Assembly: GCF_016765585.1 (NCBI RefSeq)
Contig: NZ_JAESWC010000008.1
Location: 62,001 to 126,000 of the forward strand
Reading direction: 5' to 3'
From: Clostridium rhizosphaerae
Lineage (GTDB): Bacteria > Bacillota > Clostridia > Clostridiales > Clostridiaceae
Length of the DNA: 64,000 nt
The notes under the pieces were generated by a model, which worked only from the letters and a program-made list of their open reading frames with translations, had not been told where the DNA came from and made no database searches. Positions 44,666 to 53,350 of the stretch are shown here, piece by piece. A program made the translations under genes and the position numbers. Numbering within the stretch: the stretch's first letter is position 1; every line of letters starts with the position of its first letter.

Positions 44666-44688
44666 AAGGAAATTCCTTTTAGTACATT
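44654..44688. terminator. bidirectional palindrome over two stop codons
   Basis: AAATGTACTAAAAGGAA and its exact complement separated by a single base. It covers the stop codon of the Lrp gene and of the facing lipoprotein, so both transcripts could end in it. The loop is very short, so the inner bases must open. Confidence 0.7.
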
Positions 44689-45227
44689 TGCTCTTCTTTT
44701 AAAACTTTTTCTAAAGTTTCACCTTTTGTATTTTTAATTGTAATATTCGGAGTAATTCCTTTTAACTTTACGACCGTATATGGATAGGTTATTGCCTGTG
44801 TTACAATATCCTGCTGTTTAGGAGATTTTTCTTCAACTACAATATTTGTTTTTCCCTCATTATCTTCAACAGACAAAACCTTAATAGAGTAACCTCCTGT
44901 ACTCTTCTTACCGGAGAATACAGTTATATAGTACCAGTCGTTATATTCGGTAATTAAATATCCTCTGTTAGCCTTTAGCACTTTTATCGATGTATCCAAG
45001 TTTGATGGTAAATTTCCTGCCGATACTTCTTCAAAACTAATTTTATTCATAGTTATCCCCTTTTTTGTTTCATTACTGGAATTCTCATTTTTTCCTGGTT
45101 CTTTAGCCGAAGCTGTATCATTGTTTATTTGTGAATTTGATTTTACATTCTGGATCGGAGTCTTATTACATCCAGCTAAAAGCGATAAAACAATAATTAA
45201 TGCGAAAATCTTTTTATATCTTTTCAT
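44679..45227 (-). CDS. PrcB-C-terminal-domain lipoprotein
   Basis: A 182-residue lipoprotein: signal segment ending in the lipobox LLAGC (Cys20), a low-complexity Asn/Lys/Ser linker (about 22-60), and a C-terminal PrcB domain (about 95-170) with the GYSIKVLSVEDNEG and YPYTVVKL motifs. In Treponema, PrcB is linked to a protease complex; in Firmicutes the domain is found in small exported proteins of unknown function. It faces the Lrp regulator tail-to-tail. Confidence 0.75.
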   Translation of the reverse strand: MKRYKKIFALIIVLSLLAGCNKTPIQNVKSNSQINNDTASAKEPGKNENSSNETKKGITMNKISFEEVSAGNLPSNLDTSIKVLKANRGYLITEYNDWYYITVFSGKKSTGGYSIKVLSVEDNEGKTNIVVEEKSPKQQDIVTQAITYPYTVVKLKGITPNITIKNTKGETLEKVLKEEQMY

Positions 45228-45414
45228 CTTTTCATCCCTTTTAATTTTCCTTTTAATAGTATTTTATCCAAAAATAAATAATTTATAAATATACTTCCTT
45301 AATATATATGTATAAAAATAAAAAACATTATTGTTTAGTAAAAGTAATGCTTATATTTTTAGTAATTATGTAAATACTATTGATGTATAAATAAATACGA
45401 AGGAGATGTAATAA

Positions 45415-45636
45415 ATGAGAGTATTAGATACAATAGCATTATTATTAGTTATAATTGGTGCTGTTAATTGGGGTTTAATAGGTTTCTTTGATTTTAATTT
45501 AGTTTCAGCTTTATTTGGAGAAATGACTACATTCTCAAGAATTATATACGCTTTAGTAGGTATAGCTGGTCTTTACTCCTTATCATTCTTAGGAAGAGAT
45601 AGAAACTACGATAATGACCGTGATATCGTCAAATAA
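45415..45636 (+). CDS. DUF378 membrane protein
   Basis: A 73-residue protein with two transmembrane helices (about 4-24 and 40-58), the DUF378 family signature ALLLVIIGAVNWGLIGFF near the start, and a polar C-terminal tail FLGRDRNYDNDRD. Function unknown; YuzA of Bacillus is a homologue. AGGAG precedes the ATG. Single gene with a strong terminator. Confidence 0.85.
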   Translation: MRVLDTIALLLVIIGAVNWGLIGFFDFNLVSALFGEMTTFSRIIYALVGIAGLYSLSFLGRDRNYDNDRDIVK

Positions 45637-45670
45637 CATAAAGTAGTCCACTTAATTTTTATATATTCAA

Positions 45671-45709
45671 AATAAAAGAGCAAGTTCTTCGGATACTTGC
45701 TCTTTTATT
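45671..45709. terminator. bidirectional terminator
   Basis: AATAAAAGAGCAAGT and its complement around a TCTTCGGAT loop, with A/T tracts on both sides. Its right edge touches the stop of the facing gene. Confidence 0.92.
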
Positions 45710-46209
45710 CATTGTAAAAATGCTAAATTATACCTTTCTCTTTCAAGCTTATCCTTATGATTATATCTGTCAATTATTATCTGAATAAAATTAGTGTCCG
45801 CCTGCTCATTAATAATAATTCCATTTGAAAGAGCCTGAGCTCTATTTTTATATATTTGAGCATAACTAATTATAATTTCTTTTTTTAAAAGATACAATTC
45901 TTTAGTAACATCATCTCCCTTTCTCCATTTAAAGGAATCATGAAGCTTTTCTAGTTCATAGGAAGCTCGCTTTAACTTAGAGATTAATTGTCTTTTGCTT
46001 ATTTTCTTTTCTTGATATATGATGTCAAACTTATCCACACTATCAATAGTAGCCTGGAGCTTTTTATTAATCGAACTTTCATAGTGCTTATAGTTTTTAT
46101 ATTCCTGTTTACTGTTCCATGGAAAAAACCAAACTATAAATAATATTAAAGTTATAGATAAATATAATATAACAATCCAGCCTAATATACTTTTAGAAGA
46201 ACTTTTCAA
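45709..46209 (-). CDS. hypothetical protein with N-terminal membrane anchor
   Basis: A 166-residue protein with one transmembrane helix (about 8-28) and a long charged helical exterior or cytoplasmic domain (KKISKRQLISKLKRASYELEKLH region) of coiled-coil character. No family recognised. The start is TTG at 46209, with AGGAGG about eleven bases upstream; this start gives the helix a short polar leader. Single gene, no functional hints from neighbours. Confidence 0.6.
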   Translation of the reverse strand: MKSSSKSILGWIVILYLSITLILFIVWFFPWNSKQEYKNYKHYESSINKKLQATIDSVDKFDIIYQEKKISKRQLISKLKRASYELEKLHDSFKWRKGDDVTKELYLLKKEIIISYAQIYKNRAQALSNGIIINEQADTNFIQIIIDRYNHKDKLERERYNLAFLQ

Positions 46210-46292
46210 ACTTAAGAGAACCTCCTACAATAGTTCTATCTTTATATTTATAAAATTCAAATACAAAAATAGAACTATTATATAAAACATCT

Positions 46293-48050
46293 TTAATTTA
46301 GAGCTTTAATTATATTAAATAATGTTATTGCAGCGTTCTTAGGTCCAGTTTTTTCCTTACCGCTTACTCCAAGGCAAGTCTTAATTTGACCTATCTTAAC
46401 ACCTTTATTAAAGAGCTCCTCAAAATATATGTCTAACAGCTTATCAGTTTCTTCCTGTTTTTGCAGAGGTCCAAAAGGATTTGCAAAATAGGATTCAACT
46501 AAACCTTTTTCTGTTGTCGTACCCTTTGCCATCCTCGCTCCGCTTCTAAATACTTTGACAGCCTCCTTTGGATTATTAAAATATTCTATTTCTGACTCTT
46601 CCTCTTTTACTTCTTCATAATTGTTAGCATACAAAAATAAATCGACAGGATATCCTTTAATTATTTCCTTATAAGTAGCTACAGGCATTACCAGCCTTGC
46701 ATTAATCTTATCCGGATTCATAAATATACTTCTATCTATTTCTTTAAAAGCATAACCTTGATCCAAATCATCAAGTCGTACAAAAGCTCCAATTTCAGTA
46801 CCATACCCTAAAGGCTTTTCTTTCCCATTAAGCTTTAAGACTCCCATGTCATCAAAAACAATAGTCATATCACTTATATAGTCTTCACTTAACCCTCTAA
46901 AGGCTTCTAGGCTTTCTGATTTTCCTGCACCACTGTCTCCCATTATAACAACATTAGCAGACTTTCCGTTTTTCATTACAATATTAACCATAGCCCCATG
47001 TATAGGAAGATATCCCCTTTTAATCATGATGAGGTTATGAAGAGTTAAAGTCATTTTTTTCATATAGCCAAAATAATCTATTGCGTCTCCATAACTTACA
47101 TACCCAAGCATTATATTACTTTTATCATCATCATAAAATACGGTTCTTACTTCTTCACTAACATCTCTTGCCCCAAACACATATACAATGTCTGGTTTTA
47201 CACCCTTATATTCCTCTTCTCTAGCCATTTCAAAAAGATTACACAGTGTAACTCCATGAGACATGAAATCCCTATGGAAATATATATAAGCCAGAAGCTC
47301 CCCTACTTTAGCAGGATAACAGAAAAAATGATCTTTATTTATATTGCAGTCTTTTAACGGATTTTCAAAGGATTCCTTAAAAAAACCATCTCTTGTATTC
47401 TTTTTGGGGTAAGATATAAATGGTGGGTCAAGTATAATTGAAGTAATAAATGGAATGTTTTTGAGTATGGAATATTCCTCAGGAAGATTCCACTTATTGC
47501 TGCTTACGATTAGCCCTGCATTTCCTCCAGCTGGCAGCTGTCTGTATACCGCTGGCTTATGACCTAATACATGCTCTTCAATCCTTCTATAAGTATTTAA
47601 AACAAGCCTTGAAAAGTTAGTATTTGCATCTATAAAACTTACACTTTCATACCCCTCTCCTTCATTTACTCTGCTGCTGTGAACTATTGTATATCTCTCA
47701 AGTTTTCTCCAATAGCCGTATAAATCTTCAATTAAATCAATAAAACTTTCTTTGCTTCTTAAGATTACTTGATACTTATTGTTTAGCTTTATTATGTCTT
47801 CTGCTCTTTCTATTGTCAGCAATTTAAATAACCCGATTAATTCTTTTGCTGCCTGATCTGTGTCCAATATTTCTAAAGAACTTTCTATGAATTTATAAAT
47901 ATTTGTTCTTCTGTTTTTTACTCTTTCTAAATAAGAGCTTACAACTCTATAAAATCCACTGCTGTCTAGCATCTTTTCCATTGTATCACAGTACTTTGCT
48001 GTAAAATTAATCATAACTTTTTCGTTGCTGAGTGAGAATTCTTTTTTCAT
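46293..48050 (-). CDS. PEP carboxykinase-like protein with HPr-kinase-type P-loop
   Basis: A 585-residue protein. An N-terminal helical region (to about 130) is followed by the PEPCK-fold core. The P-loop reads GDSGAGKSES at about 377-386 (counting from this start) and is preceded by LPIHGAMVNI. The ATP-PEPCK kinase-1 motif is normally GLSGTGKTT; GDSGxGKSE is instead typical of HPr kinase/phosphorylase, which shares the fold. Clostridial homologues are generally annotated as phosphoenolpyruvate carboxykinase, but kinase activity on a protein is possible. The ATG at 48050 has AGGAG about eleven bases upstream; an ATG at 48107 lacks a site but remains possible. Confidence 0.72.
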   Translation of the reverse strand: MKKEFSLSNEKVMINFTAKYCDTMEKMLDSSGFYRVVSSYLERVKNRRTNIYKFIESSLEILDTDQAAKELIGLFKLLTIERAEDIIKLNNKYQVILRSKESFIDLIEDLYGYWRKLERYTIVHSSRVNEGEGYESVSFIDANTNFSRLVLNTYRRIEEHVLGHKPAVYRQLPAGGNAGLIVSSNKWNLPEEYSILKNIPFITSIILDPPFISYPKKNTRDGFFKESFENPLKDCNINKDHFFCYPAKVGELLAYIYFHRDFMSHGVTLCNLFEMAREEEYKGVKPDIVYVFGARDVSEEVRTVFYDDDKSNIMLGYVSYGDAIDYFGYMKKMTLTLHNLIMIKRGYLPIHGAMVNIVMKNGKSANVVIMGDSGAGKSESLEAFRGLSEDYISDMTIVFDDMGVLKLNGKEKPLGYGTEIGAFVRLDDLDQGYAFKEIDRSIFMNPDKINARLVMPVATYKEIIKGYPVDLFLYANNYEEVKEEESEIEYFNNPKEAVKVFRSGARMAKGTTTEKGLVESYFANPFGPLQKQEETDKLLDIYFEELFNKGVKIGQIKTCLGVSGKEKTGPKNAAITLFNIIKALN

Positions 48051-48188
48051 GCTATCTATGTCTCCTGTCTTGAAATTAAAATTCGTTGAATGCTTCATTA
48101 TATTCATATTTATTTATACTTTATCATATATTTTGAAATTTATATATAGCTATTATTTCATTTTTACAATTATTTTAAATTTGCATTT

Positions 48189-49103
48189 TTATTTCACTAC
48201 AGGTTCCATAACTTCAATCACATGACTTTTACAATTTAATCTTGCTTTTGCTCCAATTGGCAAAATAAGCTTTGGATTATCATGTCCTGCCATAAAGTTT
48301 ATTAATGTAGGCTTATTTAAACTAAATATATATTGCTCTAAAACTTCGTTTAAAGTAAAAAAGCTTTCTTTCCCTTCATCTATACAGTCGGTAAACTGAC
48401 CTAATATAAAGCCTTCACACTGCTGAAGCTTATTTGCCATAGCAAGCTGTGCAAGCATTCTATCTATTTTATATGGAGGTTCCTCAACATCTTCAATAAA
48501 CAATATTTTATTCTTAGTATCCATTTCGTAAGGTGTCCCTAATGTACTGCAAATCAATGTTAAGTTTCCTCCCGCAATTCTGCCTTCAATACATTTATCC
48601 GTATTACTCAGCATTAAAATTGACTCAGGGTTTTTTATCTCATATTTTTTATCACCTTCGCAAAGAGTGAGCATAATGCTGTTTAATGTATCTTCATTTT
48701 CTAAATCACCAAGCATTGGGCCATGAAAAGCAATAAGACCTGTTTTTTCATAAAACGCATCTAATAATATTGTAATATCACTATAACCCATAAATATTTT
48801 AGGATGCTTTTTAATTTTATTAAAATCTAAATATGGAAATAGCCTGACTGCTCCATATCCTCCCCTAACACATAAGATCATATTTACTTCTTCATCCGAA
48901 AACATATCATTTATATCTTCTGCTCTATCTTTATCCTCTCCAGCAAAGTATCCCCATTTGTCATATATGTGTTTCCCAAGCTTTATATTAAAGCCTAAGC
49001 TTTTAAGTTTATTTATTCCTTTTTCTATCCTGTCTTTATTACCAATTCCAGCAGGAGCAACTATTCCTATAGTATCTCCTTTACATAACTTTTTTCCCAG
49101 CAT
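48189..49103 (-). CDS. ldcA: LD-carboxypeptidase / MccF-like serine peptidase (S66)
   Basis: A 304-residue S66-family peptidase. The N-terminal Rossmann-like half has GDTIGIVAPAG, and VRGGYGAVRL and GYSDITILLDAF hold the nucleophile Ser region. The C-terminal beta part gives AGGNLTLICSTLG, IEDVEEPPYKIDRML (Glu) and AGHDNPKLILPIG (His). The family cleaves the L,D bond in muropeptide tetrapeptides during recycling, or microcin C-like peptides. GAGGTG precedes the ATG. Single gene; its 3' end lacks a clear terminator. Confidence 0.88.
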   Translation of the reverse strand: MLGKKLCKGDTIGIVAPAGIGNKDRIEKGINKLKSLGFNIKLGKHIYDKWGYFAGEDKDRAEDINDMFSDEEVNMILCVRGGYGAVRLFPYLDFNKIKKHPKIFMGYSDITILLDAFYEKTGLIAFHGPMLGDLENEDTLNSIMLTLCEGDKKYEIKNPESILMLSNTDKCIEGRIAGGNLTLICSTLGTPYEMDTKNKILFIEDVEEPPYKIDRMLAQLAMANKLQQCEGFILGQFTDCIDEGKESFFTLNEVLEQYIFSLNKPTLINFMAGHDNPKLILPIGAKARLNCKSHVIEVMEPVVK

Positions 49104-49291
49104 AACTTCACCTCATTTTACTAAATTTACCTTATATTTAAGTATAGCATAATTCCTCATAAGTTGTGTCCAATAAAAAATTTGTTAAACTTATAAAAAA
49201 GTAACTTACAAATTATTTTTTTTAACTTCTATAACAAAAATTCACTTTTAAACATAGTATGTAGGGGATAGCTTTTTTAGGAGGAGTTTTA

Positions 49292-49759
49292 ATGTATTAC
49301 GGTACAGACCAAAATAATTATGAAGAAATGTACAGAGAACAAATGCATCAGAGAGAAAATGTGTTAGATTTAATAAAAGAAGCTATGAAGGATGAAAGAC
49401 ATGACAGAATAAAATATAAAAATATGATGGATATGGCAAAAGACGAAAAAGTAAAAAAGCAAATAGAATTTGCTTATATGGATGAAGGAAAGCACTATAA
49501 AATGTTTCAGCAGATTTACTACATGCTTACAGGAAAAATGATTGACATTCCTGCGCCTAAGGTTGAAGGCTATAACAAATTAATCGATGCTGTAGAGACA
49601 AGTATAAACGGTGAGCTTGAAGCAGTTGAACTTTACAGGAAAATTCAATCTATGCTTCCAAACCAAAAACTCAGAGATATGTTATTTGAAATAATAACTG
49701 ATGAACAAGAACATGCTACAAGATTTGTTTATGTATATTCAATTCTTACCGGCAAATAA
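49292..49759 (+). CDS. ferritin-like domain protein
   Basis: A 155-residue helical-bundle protein with two ferritin-like Glu/His iron-site repeats: DERHDRIKY and MDEGKHYKM, then NGELEAVELYRKI and TDEQEHATRF. This fits the small ferritin-like/rubrerythrin-type group without a rubredoxin tail. Likely roles are iron binding or peroxide tolerance. GGAGGA precedes the ATG. It is followed by a compact hairpin and SspH. Confidence 0.85.
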   Translation: MYYGTDQNNYEEMYREQMHQRENVLDLIKEAMKDERHDRIKYKNMMDMAKDEKVKKQIEFAYMDEGKHYKMFQQIYYMLTGKMIDIPAPKVEGYNKLIDAVETSINGELEAVELYRKIQSMLPNQKLRDMLFEIITDEQEHATRFVYVYSILTGK

Positions 49760-49780
49760 CAACATATTATTAAGCATTAG

Positions 49781-49806
49781 CGGACCACTTAAATGGTCCG
49801 TTTTTA
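49781..49806 (+). terminator. terminator after the ferritin-like gene
   Basis: CGGACCA and its complement around CTTAAA, followed by T5. Confidence 0.9.
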
Positions 49807-49895
49807 TTTTTGCATTATATATACATATTATTCTATGATATTATAAATACTATTTTTAAAAGCATAAAACTTATGACTGCGAGGAGGCACTCTAT

Positions 49896-50084
49896 ATGAT
49901 CATTGACAAAGCAATTGAAATAATGACTTCAACAAAAAATATCAGTGTACTTTATGAAGGAAAACCTATATGGATAGAAAGTGTGGATAAGGATAAAAGA
50001 ACCGCCGTTGTATCAGTTCTTGGAACAAATCAAACTGAAGAAGTTCTTGTTGCAAGTCTCACCTACACTGGTTCTGAAATGTAA
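49896..50084 (+). CDS. sspH: small acid-soluble spore protein, H type
   Basis: A 62-residue protein matching SspH: AIEIMTSTKNISVLYEGKPIWIESV near the start and VSVLGTNQTEEVLVASL near the end. H-type SASPs are made in the forespore and packed in the spore core. It shows that the host forms endospores. GAGGAGG precedes the ATG by about nine bases. A strong terminator follows. I looked for a sigma-G promoter and found none clear. Confidence 0.88.
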   Translation: MIIDKAIEIMTSTKNISVLYEGKPIWIESVDKDKRTAVVSVLGTNQTEEVLVASLTYTGSEM

Positions 50085-50086
50085 AA

Positions 50087-50126
50087 TATAAAGCAATAGG
50101 GCTAAGCTTAGCCCTATTGCTTTATA
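50087..50126. terminator. 19-bp perfect palindromic terminator
   Basis: TATAAAGCAATAGGGCTAA, a GC centre and the exact complement. It serves sspH and probably also the facing AIM24-family gene, whose stop is five bases beyond. Confidence 0.88.
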
Positions 50127-50131
50127 TTATT

Positions 50132-50938
50132 TTAATTACCATCAAGTAAATTCCCTATTGTACCTAGTATGCTTCCTTCATCCTTTCGGCCTCCGGAAAC
50201 TCTTGATGCTGCTAAAACTCTGTCCGCCAATCTACTGAATGGAAGTGACTGTATCCAAACCTTTCCCGGTCCTGTTAAAGTTGCAAAGAATAGTCCTTCC
50301 CCACCAAAGAAAGCTGTCTTAACTCCACCTACAAATTGAATATCGTACTTAACCTCTCTAGTCATAGCTACTAAACAGCCAGTATCTACTCTTAGAGTTT
50401 CTCCATAGCCAAGTTCCTTTTCATAAATAGTTCCGCCTGCATGTAAAAAAGCCAGACCATCACCTTCAAGCTTTTGCATTATAAAGCCTTCGCCTCCAAA
50501 GAACCCTACTCCAAGCTTTCTCTTAAAATCAATACCTACAGATACCCCTTTTGCAGCACATAAAAAGGCATCCTTCTGACAAATTATTTTTCCATTATAC
50601 CTTGTTAAATCCATTGGTATAATTTTTCCTGGGTATGGTGCTGCAAAAGAAACCTGCTGCTTTCCATACCCGCTATTAGTAAATACAGTCATAAAAAGAC
50701 TTTCTCCTGTAAGTACTCTCTTTCCCGCTCCAAAAAGTTTTCCCATAAGTCCGTTACCATTATTTGAAGTCCCATCCCCAAATATGGTTTCCATTTGTAT
50801 TCCAGCAGTCATCATCATCATTGCTCCAGCTTCAGCCACAACACTTTCTTTAGGATCAAGCTCAATTTCAACAAACTGCATATCATCACCATAGATTTTA
50901 AAATCAATATCATGAGCATTTATATATCTTGAATCCAT
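50132..50938 (-). CDS. TIGR00266 / AIM24 family protein
   Basis: A 268-residue beta-rich protein of the AIM24/TIGR00266 family. Recognised blocks: [48 protein letters not shown] and [42 protein letters not shown]. Proteins of this family are widespread but their function is unresolved. GGGAGG precedes the ATG. No partner is evident; the upstream gene ApbE is separated by 87 bases. Confidence 0.88.
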   Translation of the reverse strand: MDSRYINAHDIDFKIYGDDMQFVEIELDPKESVVAEAGAMMMMTAGIQMETIFGDGTSNNGNGLMGKLFGAGKRVLTGESLFMTVFTNSGYGKQQVSFAAPYPGKIIPMDLTRYNGKIICQKDAFLCAAKGVSVGIDFKRKLGVGFFGGEGFIMQKLEGDGLAFLHAGGTIYEKELGYGETLRVDTGCLVAMTREVKYDIQFVGGVKTAFFGGEGLFFATLTGPGKVWIQSLPFSRLADRVLAASRVSGGRKDEGSILGTIGNLLDGN

Positions 50939-51025
50939 GAAATATACCTCCCATATAATTCCTACTTAATTATTATTATAACATTCACTAGTTAATTCTT
51001 TAATAATTAAATTAATATCAGAACT

Positions 51026-52078
51026 TTATTGCACTTCTGTAAAATCCTTGTGTAGATCCGTAAGTCTCTTTTTAAAGCCTGAAGAACTATATAATTTATT
51101 ATCAGTTGTAGTTACTGCACATTCTATGCCAGGAAGGCTTTCAATGAACTTCATACCTTTATCTGCACCTAGTACAAAGACTGTAGTAGTCAGTATATCA
51201 GCCTGCATATTAGCATCAGCTACATTTCCTTTTATTACTATAGTATCGCTCATGACTCCATTATCTGCTGGATAACCTGTAGCAGGATTTAAAATATGGT
51301 GATATCTTTTATTATCTTTTATAAAAAATCTTTCATAATCTCCTGAAGTTGATAGGGCTTCATCAGATATTTTAACAATTCCGAGAAGACCCTCGCTTCT
51401 ATCAAGTCTAGGATGCTGAATTCCTATAGACCATGGGGATTGAGTCTTATTTTTCCCAGAAGCATATATTGAGCTTCCACCAAGATCTATTAGTGCATTT
51501 TCAATATTGTATTTCTTAAATATTTTCATTACTTCATCAGCAGCAAAGCCCTTAGCTATGCCTCCTAAATCAATCGCCATTCCTTCTTTTTCAAGCTTAA
51601 CGGAATTATCAGCTTCTTTTATGCTTATCTTATCGTATCCTACTAAAGAAAGCTTTTCTTTTATCTCCTGGTCTGAAGGTACTCTAGCCTTATCTGTACC
51701 GATTCCCCAAAGATTAATAAGCGGCGATACAGTTATATCAAAGGCGCCATTACTCATCTTTGAATACTTAACAGCCATTTGGATCATTTTAATAGTATCT
51801 GGATTAACTTTAACATAATCCCTCCCAGCACCTTGATTAATCTTCCAAACGTCCCCTTTTTCATTGTTAGGACTGGCCATAACATCAATTTCTTCTAATC
51901 TTTTCATAGCTTCCTTGACAGCTTGTGTAGCTTTTGTACCTGAGGCTCTCAAGTCTACTACTGTATCCATTAAATTTAAATTCTTTTCTTCATAAAATTC
52001 ATTATTTTTCTTAGCACAGCCAGTAAAAACTGAAGCAGCTACTAAAGCTGTTAATGCTAAAGAAATAATTTTTTTCAT
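51026..52078 (-). CDS. apbE: FAD:protein FMN transferase (ApbE), lipoprotein
   Basis: A 350-residue flavin transferase with a lipoprotein signal (lipobox VFTGC). The NLMDTVVDLRASG start of the domain, MAIDLGGIAKGFAAD and ALIDLGGSSIYASG motifs, and HHILNPATGYPADN match ApbE. It covalently attaches FMN to a threonine of partner proteins such as NqrC or RnfG outside the membrane. No such partner is in the window. The ATG at 52078 has AAAGGAG before it; an upstream ATG has no site. Confidence 0.92.
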   Translation of the reverse strand: MKKIISLALTALVAASVFTGCAKKNNEFYEEKNLNLMDTVVDLRASGTKATQAVKEAMKRLEEIDVMASPNNEKGDVWKINQGAGRDYVKVNPDTIKMIQMAVKYSKMSNGAFDITVSPLINLWGIGTDKARVPSDQEIKEKLSLVGYDKISIKEADNSVKLEKEGMAIDLGGIAKGFAADEVMKIFKKYNIENALIDLGGSSIYASGKNKTQSPWSIGIQHPRLDRSEGLLGIVKISDEALSTSGDYERFFIKDNKRYHHILNPATGYPADNGVMSDTIVIKGNVADANMQADILTTTVFVLGADKGMKFIESLPGIECAVTTTDNKLYSSSGFKKRLTDLHKDFTEVQ

Positions 52079-52198
52079 AAATTTTCTCCTTTCACTCGAA
52101 ACACTGATCATTTTGGACTTCAACCTTCATTTTCTGATTAGGGTTTATACATATTTTAAAATATACTATACAGTTTTTTAAATGTAAAGACTTATATC

Positions 52199-53263
52199 TT
52201 ATAGCCACTTCTTTCTTCTAAAATAGTCTAACATTACTAACACGATAATTATTGTAACCGCCCAAAAAGCTGGATAGGCCCATGGTATTTCAAGCTCGGG
52301 GATATTTTTAAAATTCATTCCATATATTCCTGCCAAAAAAGTAAGCGGTATAAATATGGTTGAAAATATAGTAAGCACCTTCATAACGTCGTTTGTTCTG
52401 TTACTTATACTCGAAAGGTATGTATCAAGCATTCCGGACATAATATCTCTATATGATTCTATGATATCTATTACTTGTATAACGTGGTCATAAACATCTC
52501 TTAAATACAAAACAGTATTTTGCTTGATTAATTGCGAATCAGTTCTGGTTAGATTTCCTATAACCTCTCGTAAAGGCCAAATAGAGTTATTTAAATATAT
52601 CATTTCTCTTTTAAGACTGTATATACTTTGAAGCACTTCCTTCTGAGGCTCCTCCATAAGCTTATGTTCAATATCCTCTGAAGTATTACCTATTTGTTCC
52701 AATATAAAAAAGTAACTGTCTACTATTGAATCTACTAATGCATAAATAAGATAATCTGCACCAAGCTTTCTTATATTGCCCTTCCCACTTTGTATTCTTT
52801 CTCTTACTCCATCAAAAACATCACCCTTGAATTCTTGAAAAGAAAACACATAATTATCTACTAGAACAAAGCTTACTTGTTCAGTAACAATTTCCTTAAC
52901 TTCTTCATTATAGTAAACCATTTTAAAAACTATAAAAATATAATCATCATAATCATCCATTTTAGGACGTTGATTTGTGTTTAAAATATCTTCAAGCATA
53001 AGAGGATGAAAATTAAATTTTTTACCTATCTTCTCTATGATACTGATATCATGAAGACCCTCAATATTTACCCATTTTATAGTATCGGTTTCTTTCATTG
53101 AAAAACACTCTTCAATACTATCAAGTTGACTTATTTTTGAAAATCCCTTGTTGTACTCTATCATAGTAAGCTCTATATTCTCTGAGGTATAATCACCTAC
53201 ATGGATAAGGGTACCCGGTGACTTTCCTGCCTTTTTTCTGGTTCCTTTTATATACTTTGACAT
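52199..53263 (-). CDS. corA: CorA-type magnesium/cobalt transporter
   Basis: A 354-residue CorA protein. The large N-terminal cytoplasmic alpha/beta domain carries FHPLMLEDILNTNQRPK and the long helix leads to two C-terminal transmembrane segments. The pore motif YGMNF is at about residue 318-322, and the short loop is ELEIPW. It forms a pentameric Mg2+ channel. GAGGTG precedes the ATG. Lies upstream of the transketolase hairpin region, single gene. Confidence 0.93.
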   Translation of the reverse strand: MSKYIKGTRKKAGKSPGTLIHVGDYTSENIELTMIEYNKGFSKISQLDSIEECFSMKETDTIKWVNIEGLHDISIIEKIGKKFNFHPLMLEDILNTNQRPKMDDYDDYIFIVFKMVYYNEEVKEIVTEQVSFVLVDNYVFSFQEFKGDVFDGVRERIQSGKGNIRKLGADYLIYALVDSIVDSYFFILEQIGNTSEDIEHKLMEEPQKEVLQSIYSLKREMIYLNNSIWPLREVIGNLTRTDSQLIKQNTVLYLRDVYDHVIQVIDIIESYRDIMSGMLDTYLSSISNRTNDVMKVLTIFSTIFIPLTFLAGIYGMNFKNIPELEIPWAYPAFWAVTIIIVLVMLDYFRRKKWL

Positions 53264-53284
53264 AATTCCACCTCATAACAAAAC

Positions 53285-53344
53285 AGGGCTATTGAAAAAC
53301 AGCATTAAACCTTCGCATGTTCTTTGCTATTTTTCAACAGTCCC
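53285..53344 (-). terminator. large hairpin after the transketolase gene
   Basis: GGGCTATTGAAAAACAGC and a complementary arm form about 18 bp with a 22-base loop. It begins 7 bases past the transketolase stop on the minus strand. It acts as a terminator candidate, though the loop is longer than usual. Confidence 0.65.
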
Positions 53345-53350
53345 ATTATA

